Shown here in pieces: positions 8,039 through 17,400 of a DNA stretch of 64,000 bases (position 1 is the first letter of the stretch; each line of letters starts with the position of its first letter). The translations under genes and the position numbers were made by a program. Source of the stretch: Synechococcus sp. MU1617 (GTDB lineage Bacteria > Cyanobacteriota > Cyanobacteriia > PCC-6307 > Cyanobiaceae); the NCBI RefSeq assembly GCF_020514235.1, contig NZ_VTLB01000001.1, positions 620,001 to 684,000 of the forward strand, read 5' to 3'. Below the pieces are notes generated by a model. The model searched no databases. It was not told the DNA's origin and worked only from the letters and a program-made list of their open reading frames with translations.

Positions 8039-9661
8039 CTAGAGCGTCGGTCGGGTCTCCAGAACAACAGGATCCTTCTGCGGATGCAATGACTGGCGCT
8101 CCTCTCCGGCCACCAGGCGATTGAGGGCATTGACAAAGGCCATGGCCGCCGCCACCACCACATCGGTGTCGGCAGCGTGGCCGGAATAGAGCGCACCGTT
8201 GCGGCGCAGGCGAATGGTCACATCGCCCATGGCATCGATGCCTTCGGTCACCGACTTGACCGAGAACTCGATCAATTCATTGGGCACACCGGCCAGATCA
8301 TTCAAGGCACGGCAGACGGCATCCACCGGACCAGTGCCCACCGCCGAACCTGTGGTCTCACTGCCTTCTTCATCGAGAAGGGTGACGGTGGCGGTGGGGC
8401 GCAGGCTGCTGCCGCAGCTGACCTGTACAAATTTGAGCTGGAAGCGGGCTTCCGGCTGCTGCACCTGTTCGCTGACGATCGCCTCCAGATCACGGTCGGT
8501 GATCTCGCGCTTGCGATCAGCGAGTTCCTTGAAGCGGGCAAAGGCCTCATCGAGGTCCTCACGGGTGAGGTCGTAGCCCAGCTCCTCAAGACGGGCGCGA
8601 ACGGCACTGCGGCCGCTCAGCTTGCCGAGGGAGATGCGGTTGTCGGACAACCCCACGGTCTTGGCATCGATGATTTCGTAGGTGAGCCGGTTCTTGAGAA
8701 CGCCGTCCTGGTGGATGCCGGATTCATGGGCGAAGGCATTGGCACCAACGATGGCCTTGTTGGGCTGCACCACCATGCCGGTGAGATTGGACACCAAGCG
8801 TGAGGTCTTGGTGATCTCTTCGGTGCGCACGGCCGTCAGCGGCGTGGGGCTGTCTTCATCCCGACCAAAGAAGGGGTTGTAGTAACGACGGCGCACGTGC
8901 AATGCCATCACCAACTCCTCGAGGGAGGCATTACCGGCCCGTTCGCCGATGCCATTGATCGTGCATTCGAGCTGACGGGCGCCGTTCTTGACCGCCTCGA
9001 GAAAATTGGCCACAGCCAGGCCGAGATCGTTGTGGCCGTGCACGGAGATCACGGCATCGCCGATGTTGGGCACGTGCTGATTGATCCCTGCGATCAGGGC
9101 ACCGAACTCCGACGGGGTGGTGTAACCGACGGTGTCGGGGATGTTGATCGTGGTGGCACCCGCAGCAATCGCTGCCTCAATCACCTCGTAGAGGAACTCC
9201 GGATCGCTGCGGCCAGCGTCTTCACAGGAGAACTCAACGTCTTCAACGAGAGAGCGGGCATAACTCACCATCTCGGGAACGATGCCGAGCACATCGGCAC
9301 GGCTCTTGCGCAGCTTGTGCTCGAGGTGGATGTCGCTGGTGGCGATGAAGGTGTGAATGCGCCGATGTGGTGCTGGCGCCACGGCATCCGCACAGGCCTT
9401 GATGTCGGCCCGCGAAGCACGGGCCAAGCCGCAGATGATCGGGCCGTTGTCGCCACCCACCTGCTGGGCGATCCGCTGCACGGCGGCGAAGTCCCCAGGA
9501 CTGGCGAAAGGGAATCCCGCCTCGATCACATCCACACCGAGCCGCGCCAGCTGCTGGGCAATGGCCAGCTTTTCCTCCAGGTTGAGGCTCGCCCCGGGCG
9601 ACTGTTCACCATCCCGGAGGGTGGTGTCAAAAATCAGGACGCGACCGGGGTCCTTGGCCAT
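8039..9661 (-). CDS. leuA: 2-isopropylmalate synthase
   Basis: 540 residues, full length. LeuA condenses acetyl-CoA with 2-oxoisovalerate in the first committed step of leucine synthesis. Visible features are [17 protein letters not shown] (metal and substrate binding), [31 protein letters not shown], and the C-terminal regulatory LeuA-dimer domain from about residue 390, which gives leucine feedback inhibition in the family. The start ATG reads [14 protein letters not shown]. The gene leads the minus-strand unit that continues into the ABC permease; its leader is shared with the divergent GH57 gene. Confidence 0.97.
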   Translation of the reverse strand: MAKDPGRVLIFDTTLRDGEQSPGASLNLEEKLAIAQQLARLGVDVIEAGFPFASPGDFAAVQRIAQQVGGDNGPIICGLARASRADIKACADAVAPAPHRRIHTFIATSDIHLEHKLRKSRADVLGIVPEMVSYARSLVEDVEFSCEDAGRSDPEFLYEVIEAAIAAGATTINIPDTVGYTTPSEFGALIAGINQHVPNIGDAVISVHGHNDLGLAVANFLEAVKNGARQLECTINGIGERAGNASLEELVMALHVRRRYYNPFFGRDEDSPTPLTAVRTEEITKTSRLVSNLTGMVVQPNKAIVGANAFAHESGIHQDGVLKNRLTYEIIDAKTVGLSDNRISLGKLSGRSAVRARLEELGYDLTREDLDEAFARFKELADRKREITDRDLEAIVSEQVQQPEARFQLKFVQVSCGSSLRPTATVTLLDEEGSETTGSAVGTGPVDAVCRALNDLAGVPNELIEFSVKSVTEGIDAMGDVTIRLRRNGALYSGHAADTDVVVAAAMAFVNALNRLVAGEERQSLHPQKDPVVLETRPTL

Positions 9662-9770
9662 GGAAGAGGCTCCAGCGGAGGTCTTAGTCGGAATGACTAT
9701 GAGTTAGTACATCCTAGTTCAGCCCCCGAGAGGGAAACGGATTAATGTCAGCCACCGTTTGGGCTTGTTC

Positions 9771-11366
9771 GTGACCAAAGGCGCTGTCGCCCTGGTGTTG
9801 CATGCCCATCTGCCTTACGTGCGATCGGCACAACCTGGCTCCCTGGAAGAGGACTGGTTTTTCCAGGCCCTGATCGAGTGCTACCTGCCCCTGCTGGAAA
9901 CGCTGGAGCTGGCCAGCGCCGACCCCAACCAGCAGCCCAAACTCACCATCGGCTTGTCGCCGACGCTGCTGTCGCTGCTGAGTGATCAAGACCTCAAGCA
10001 GCGTTTCCCCCAGTGGCTGAACGAACGGCTGGATCTTCTGCCAAAAGCGGATCCATCGCTGCGTGAGGGCGCCGAACACCTGGCGGCCGCGATCGAGCGG
10101 CATCGGCTGGCTTGGCGGTCCTGCGACGGTGACCTGATCCAACGCTTCGCTGCCCTGCAACGCGATGGAGTGGTGGACCTGCTCACCTGCGGCGCCACCC
10201 ACGGCTATCTGCCCCTGCTGCGCCATCACCCGGAAGCGGTGCGCGGCCAACTGCGCACGGCGGTGCGGGAACACCAACGTCTTGTGGGCGAACGCCCCTT
10301 GGGGATCTGGTTGCCCGAGTGCGCTTATTACGAAGGCCTGGATCGCTGGATGCGCGATGCCGGGCTGCGTTACGCCGTGCTGGATGGCCATGGGCTGCTG
10401 CATGGCCGACCCAGACCCCGCTACGGGGTGTACGCCCCGATCTGCAGCCGCAACGGGGTGGCCTTCTTCGGGCGTGACAGTGATGCAACCCTGCCGGTTT
10501 GGTCGGCCAAGGACGGTTACCCCGGCGATCCCCACTACCGGGAGTTCCATCGCGATCTGGGCTGGGACCTGCCCATCGAAGAGCTGAAGCCCCTGGGGCT
10601 CGACCAACCCCGCCCGCTTGGTCTGAAGCTGCATCGGGTGACCGATCACAGTGCACCGTTGGACCGGAAACAGCCCTATGAACCGGGAGTGGCGGCTGAA
10701 CGGGTGAAAGAGCATGCCGCCGATTACCTGCAGGGCCGGCGGCGGCAGTTGGATCAGCTCGGGAATGCCATGGAAGTGCCGCCGTTGCTGGTAGCCCCCT
10801 TCGATGCGGAACTGTTTGGCCACTGGTGGTTTGAGGGGCCGGCGTTTCTCAGCCAGCTGTTCCGGCAGGCTCCCCATGAGGGGGTGAGCTTCACCCGGCT
10901 ACGCGATGTGCTGAACAGCGTTGGCCAACTTCAGCTCTGTGATCCCTCCCCCTCCAGCTGGGGACAAGGCGGCTATCACGACTACTGGCTGAACGACAGC
11001 AACGCCTGGATCATCCCGGAGTGGGAAAAGGCCAGCGCCGCGATGGTGCAGCGCTGCAGCCGCGGCGTGGGCAGCGAGCAGGCCATGCAATGGCTGCAGC
11101 AGGCGGCGCGGGAACTGTTGCTGGCGCAGTCGTCGGATTGGAGCTTCATCCTCCGAGCCGGCACCACCACCGAACTGGCCAAAGAACGGGTGGAGCGCCA
11201 CCTGGGCCGCTTCTGGCAACTGATGCAGGCGATCGATGGCACTGCCGAGTTACCGGAGGGCTGGCTCGAGGAGGTGCAGACGGACGACCGCCTTTTCCCA
11301 ATGATTCAGCCGCTGGACTGGGCCCCGGTCCAGCCCACCGCACAGCCTGCTGCACCCAGCGCATAA
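9771..11366 (+). CDS. GH57 family glucan-branching-type enzyme
   Basis: About 531 residues from a GTG (VTKGAVALVLHAHLPYVRS); a TTG four codons earlier is an alternative. The N-terminal catalytic domain has the GH57 opening LHAHLPYVR, the nucleophile Glu in GIWLPECAYYEGLD and the acid/base Asp in APFDAELFGHWWFEGP, followed by a DUF1957-like C-terminal helical region. This architecture is that of GH57 1,4-alpha-glucan branching enzymes, so a role in glycogen synthesis is likely though substrate tests vary within the family. It diverges from leuA and ends just before a strong hairpin. Confidence 0.88.
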   Translation: MTKGAVALVLHAHLPYVRSAQPGSLEEDWFFQALIECYLPLLETLELASADPNQQPKLTIGLSPTLLSLLSDQDLKQRFPQWLNERLDLLPKADPSLREGAEHLAAAIERHRLAWRSCDGDLIQRFAALQRDGVVDLLTCGATHGYLPLLRHHPEAVRGQLRTAVREHQRLVGERPLGIWLPECAYYEGLDRWMRDAGLRYAVLDGHGLLHGRPRPRYGVYAPICSRNGVAFFGRDSDATLPVWSAKDGYPGDPHYREFHRDLGWDLPIEELKPLGLDQPRPLGLKLHRVTDHSAPLDRKQPYEPGVAAERVKEHAADYLQGRRRQLDQLGNAMEVPPLLVAPFDAELFGHWWFEGPAFLSQLFRQAPHEGVSFTRLRDVLNSVGQLQLCDPSPSSWGQGGYHDYWLNDSNAWIIPEWEKASAAMVQRCSRGVGSEQAMQWLQQAARELLLAQSSDWSFILRAGTTTELAKERVERHLGRFWQLMQAIDGTAELPEGWLEEVQTDDRLFPMIQPLDWAPVQPTAQPAAPSA

Positions 11367-11370
11367 ACAA

Positions 11371-11396
11371 ATGCCTCCCCCAAATGGGGGAGGCAT
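11371..11396. terminator. Bidirectional terminator-like hairpin
   Basis: A perfect inverted repeat, ATGCCTCCCCC-AAAT-GGGGGAGGCAT, 11 base pairs with a 4-base loop. It lies four bases after the GH57 stop and 63 bases from the end of the convergent autotransporter gene. There is no long T run on the plus strand; on the minus strand it is followed by a T-rich tail (TGTTTATGC). The placement between convergent genes supports a shared terminator. Confidence 0.65.
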
Positions 11397-11459
11397 GGAT
11401 GCTCAGCGCTCCCTCAACTGAGGGAATGGCTTCCTGATTACTGATCAGAACTGTCCCGT

Positions 11460-14400
11460 TCAGAACTGGAAGGTCACACCGCCGCTCGCACGCCAGGTCG
11501 TGCCCCGGTCGCTGGCCCAGAACTCCATACCGCCTCTTCCGTACAGCTTCACCGAGATGCCGTTGACGTTCTGCACCGTGTAATCAAGGCCCGCCTCGAT
11601 CAAGGCGCCGTTCTCGGTGCCCAGCTGTGACTCGAAATTCACCGTCTTGTCGGTGAACTTGTAGCCAATCTCCTGGCCCTCGTTATTGGTGTTCCAATCG
11701 GCGAGCCAGGCCGCCCGCAGACTCGGCACCAGCAATGCCCGCTCACCGGTGCGGATCGGCACCGACAGCTTCATGCCCAACTCCGTCTCAGCAAAGTTGG
11801 TGGTGCGGCTCTTGTACTTCAGCCGCAGATTCTTCTCGGAGCCATTGGTCTCTGCAAAGCCTTGTTCGTGGTTGCGGGTCCACACCACCTGGCCCTGCGG
11901 CTCGAGCACCACGCCACCAGTCTTGAACGGGGCACCAATCCGAAGTGCGCCCAGATAGCTGGTAACGCTCTTGTCACCCCGGGCTGTATTCCCGCCCAAG
12001 TCGTCGTTAATCCGCAGGATGTTGCGCGACTGCTCACCACTGAATTCACTCGCCCCCAGCAGGCCCTGCACATAGAAATGGCGAGTGGAGTAATGGGCCG
12101 TTAAGCCGCCACCCCAGCCCTCGGGGTTCCAGCTGCCGCCACCGGTCTCGCCACTGTGCTGGTTCACATTCAGATCGCCGTAATTGGCATAGGCACCGAT
12201 CTGGAACGTCTCGCTCAAGGCCACATCCACACCAAAGCTGGTGCCGTAGGCGTTCAAGTCGTAGTCGTTGTACAAAATCGACGACTCATCAGCCCGGCTG
12301 TTGCCGCCGAATCCCTTCACCCAGGCGCTAACGCCATCACGCTTGGCCAGATCCAGCTCGTCATCCTGCAGATCGACAAAGCTCACATCACCAGCACCCT
12401 CCCCTTCCTCAACAACGGCCTTGTCTTGCAGATCCGCTTCGCTAGCCACCAGCTCCTCGAACTGACGCAGCGGTTGCCGCTCAAACACCGCATCCACCAG
12501 CAAGTTGTTGTGCAGCGCCAAGCCACGGCCAGCAGCATCCACATTCCGGGGCGCTAAGCCGCTACTCACCAACCGCGCCAATTGGCCGTAATCAAAGCCA
12601 AAGGGAAGATCAAGTTCATCATCATCTAGACCATCATGTAAACCGTCGATGATTTCACCAGCGACCTCTTCTTCTTCCTCCAAGGCCTGATCATCATCAC
12701 CATCGATATCACTAATCACGTCGCACAGATCATCACCCACATCACAACCAGGCAATTGGTCAAGTTCACCATCGCCATCGGCATCGGGATCACCAGATTC
12801 ATCATCATCACCCTTGAGATCCTCCTTTAAGTCGCCGAGATCTTTTTGGACGACAACCATCTTCAACGATCCTTCTTCGAGCCGCACATCAGAGAGGGCA
12901 GCCGCCGCTAGAGGTTCATCAACACCATCGAATCGAGCAACGCGGTAAACACGCTCGCCGATCGTGACAAGATCGTCATCTCCTTCAGCAATCTCATCCG
13001 CCAAAGCAGGAACAAGCAGATAGGTGTTTTTGGCGAGTTGGTCAGCATTTTCAACCTCACCATCAATCACATTCCAGGTGCCTTCCTGCTGACGTGAAGC
13101 ATCGTCAGCCATGACCATATAAAGCTTGGCATCACCAGAATCGTTGCTCTCAGCAAAAACAAAAGATGCAGCTTTATCCATTTGAATTGGTGCTGTTGCA
13201 TCCGTTCCGGAATCAAGGAATGCAGCAATCCGTCCTTGATCAAATTCAAGCCGCTCCTTAATCTTGACAGGCGCCAAAGAAGACACCGTCAGCATGGCCT
13301 GGGGATCACCGGCGATCTTGAGACTCTTCAGGTAAGCGCTATAAACGGAATTCCCGCCAGAAGATTGCCTTGGGAAGGTGCTGAGATCCAGAATTCCATT
13401 TCCAGACAGAGTGAAGTCTGAGTAGGGACTGAGGGCCAATGGGCTGGCTGAAATTAACCTGCCCTTCTTCACAAAGGTGGGTGAGGAATATGTATTGACG
13501 CCAGAAAGAGTGAGATCTCCTTCAGATGTTTTTGTGATGGAGCCGAGGCCAGACAAACCACCATCATCAATCGTGCCCTCAAACACCCCGGATCGAATCT
13601 CTAAATCAGCGCCCTCGATCTCATCACCTGAGGCATCGGCCGTGGACTGTCTCGGGCTCAAGAGAAGGTCACCGCCACCAGAGAGGGAATTGATGGTGTG
13701 ATCAAATCCCTGAAGATCCAAAAGGCCACCCTTTTCAATCACAACAGACGACTTGTCAGACAATGCGAAATTATTTTCGGCGTAGAGAGTTGCTCCATCC
13801 TGAATGGTTGTTTCACCGGCGTAGCTGCTCTCTCCCGAGAGGCGGACTTCGCCCAAAGTGGTAAGTGATGTATTGGCACCATGAATTCCATCAATCACAC
13901 CAAGGGATGCATTGGAATCAACCTCAATGCTTAAGTCGTTACTTTCACCATCGATCCGCTGGAATGTTGCACGACTTACAGAGGTTGTACCCTTCAAATC
14001 GTGGTTCAGGTCAGTCGTCTTAACTTCAATCGTGCCCGCTGCCGTGGTGTCAGGAAATACGCCAAAGTCGTCTGATGAGGCATTAACGGCATACGACCAT
14101 GTGCCGCCCAACTGATGAATCGCCTCAATATCAACAATACCACCAACAATCAACTCACCGCCGGCATCGGAGTTGTTCTCTCCCAACACAATTGTTTCCT
14201 TTTGCACTGGAAGATCATTCGAAACAAAGCCACGGCTGTCTCGAAAACGCTGACGCAACTCATTACCGCCCTCGATCAACACAGCACGCAGAGATCCTTT
14301 CTCGACATGAATCGTGTTGGTACTATCACGCCCCAAAGCGACAACTCCTGCCTCAACTCGAGCTCCATCGGCAATAATAATTGTTTGATCGTTTTCTTTT

Positions 14401-17400
14401 TCACCCGTAATGCCAACACATTTCGTCAATGGAGCACTAAACTTCTTTTTGCCACCCCGCACCTGACAATCCTTCCCCTGCGGGAAAATCCAATCACCAC
14501 CAGCGTCTAACTTAATAGCAGCAAAATTGACCAACTGAGTCTCCTCTAATCCAGAAGAATTATCAGAAGAGTCAGAACGTGGATCAAGGCCCTGCCTAAA
14601 GATGTTGAGGCCTTGCACCGGCTTAGTAAGTTCAAGAACTAACTCCTCACCACCATCAATGATCGATTGACCAATATCAAAAGTGCCACGGTTCAAGATG
14701 AGATCATTGCCACCACGCAGGTTGATTGAAGTCTTACCTTTATCCCTTGTTGTAGTAGAGATAATTCCACTGTTCAAGATGACATCATTATTCGAGCCCA
14801 TTGTGATTTTCTCGGCCACCAAAGTTCCTGGCTGGGGCTTATCGCCTTGAATAACGTCCCTCAGGTTGCGGATGTTGATCAGCGCATGACCACCATCTTT
14901 TGCGTCGTCATTGTCTTGATACTTGAGTTCACCAGCGATCTCAATGGTGCCACCCAGATTTTTCAGAGATCCCTGAGCTTTTATTCGGAGCAATGGTGAA
15001 TCATCATCAAGAACTCCACGATCATCCAGAACATCCAACAAGTGCTTCATGCCATTGTTGACCGTGAGCGAATCAATCTGAACATCACCAGCATTGGTGA
15101 GACTGGTTACTGATAAAGCACCATTCTCGATTCTGCCCGTATTAGCAACAAGCAATCGTTTCGCAAAATTTTGCTTAATTTCACCTGTCGATTGATCGCC
15201 AATACTTAAAAGGCCACGAACAAAGGTGGGGGATTCAGGGCTGATCGCATCGGCATAAAGCGTTTGAAGACTGCCATCTGTCATCACCACCGTGGCGCCT
15301 CGGTAAGTGCTCGGCGTTTGATCACTTTGCCCCTCTACATCACCTAAAACCATTTCACCATTGTTGAGAATGGCTGCTTTATTCGATATTTCCGTGAGCG
15401 AACTGTCATGCAATCCCTCGAGGATGGTGAGCTTGCCATCCTGTCGTGCACCAACCAACAGACGACGATCACCAGCAGCAGTAATCGATTTAAACGTCAC
15501 CTCATCAATATCGTCCTGTTCGCCATCATCTTTAATTGAAGTGTCGTCATCAGATCGTGTTGTTGTCACGATGCCCTGGGCATCAAGATCAATATCACCA
15601 AAATCACCTTCATAACCCCACATGCCGCCCAGTTGGAGCGCTTTGGAATAGCCCTCGGTTTCATCGACCTTCAAAGAGCCTTTAACAACACTGCTGGAGA
15701 TCTGTTCAACCAAGGATTGATCGAGTGATATAGACGAAGGATCGATCGAAGCACCAATCTTTAGCTCCGGATTCTGGCCGATATCCTCCAGATCAGTCGC
15801 ATGCAGAAGATCAGCATCCAGAGATCCATTCACAACATGTATCGAAGCAATATTATGAATCGCCTGTGCATTCACAGTTGGGGAAGAAGAATTCTCGCCA
15901 ACAACCAAAGAGTTGAAAGAGTTATTAACAGTGCGATCAAAAGTGATATCTCCAGAATTGACATTAATTCGCTCACTTCCAATAACTCCATCGATCAATC
16001 CAGCCGTCAGAGATCCATCAAGCACTTCAATGCTGTTACGACTAGAGCGTCCCAGCTCCATCACGCCAGTTTCAACATTGGCGCCATTCGTTATTTTTAA
16101 AAACTGAGACTTATCCCTTTGACCAACAATACCGACACAATCAGTTTTATCCTCACTAAAAATGCGACCATTGCCAGTCACACGGCAGTCGTTGCCCTGT
16201 GGGAAGATCCAGTCACCTCCAGCCTCTAACTTAATAGCAGCAAAATTGACGAGTTGAGACTCTACTAAACCCGATGAATTGGAAGAAGGGTTTTCAGAAT
16301 TAATGGAGAGGCGATCATACCCTTGTCTAAAGATGTTAAGGCCCTTAACGGTACGAGTATCGCGGTTAAGAATCGAACCCGTAATTTCCAGTGGCTCACC
16401 ACCATCAATAATCGATTCACCAATATCAAAGCTGCCGCGGTTGAGGATAAGGTCATTACCACCACCAAGATCAATGGAGGTAGATTGACGCGTTGTTGTG
16501 GAGATTGTTCCACTATTTGAGATGATATCTCTATTTTCGCCCATAGTAATCTTCTGAGCGATCAATGTTCCAGGCTGAGGCTTATCACCACCATCATTCA
16601 AGTATTTAATTACATCCCTGAGATTACGAACATTGATAAGTGCATGCCCATCCGTTGCGTCGTCATTGTCTTGATACTTGAGTTCACCAGCGATCTCAAT
16701 GGTGCCACCCAAATTTTTCAGCGATCCCTGCGCTTTAATTTTGCGTATTGGCGCATTATCATCAAGACCCTGTCGTTCCAAAACATCCAACAAGCGCTTC
16801 ATCCCGTTGTTGATCGTGAGCGAATCAATCTCCACATCACCAGCATTGGCAAGACTTGTAATTGAGAGATCACCATTCTGAATTGATCCTGTTTGTCCAA
16901 CAATCAAACGTCGGGCAAAATTCTGGCTAACTCCACTTCCACTGCCTCCCGATTCACCAATCTGGAGCTCACCTCGAACCAAGGTGGGTGATTGTGGACC
17001 AATCGCATCGTCTTCAAGGGTCGTGATCGAGCCATCTTCCATGGCAACAGTAAGGCCCTTGTAGGTACTCGGGTTATTGCCACCAGAGACTCCCAGCACC
17101 ACCTCACCATTAGAAATCAAGGACGCCTTTTTTGCACCATCAGATTTTCGAACTGGTGACCATGAATCGTGAATACCATTCGTGACTTTCAGAACACCAT
17201 CGTTTCTCGCACCAATCAGAAGCAGTCGGGAGCCTTCTGCTGTGATCGACTTGAACGTTGCGGATGATTCTGAATCGTCGTTGCCATCACCCACGACGAC
17301 AACACCTTGACCTGAAAGATCAGTGGATGAATAATCGCCTTCATAACTCCACAGCCCACCCTTTTGCTTGATCGTCGCAATGGATTGGTCAGACGCACCA

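Noticed and set aside
9714-10877. Long open frame antisense to the GH57 gene
   Set aside because: Complementary shadow of a gene with clear catalytic motifs; Gln/His-rich with no recognisable motif.
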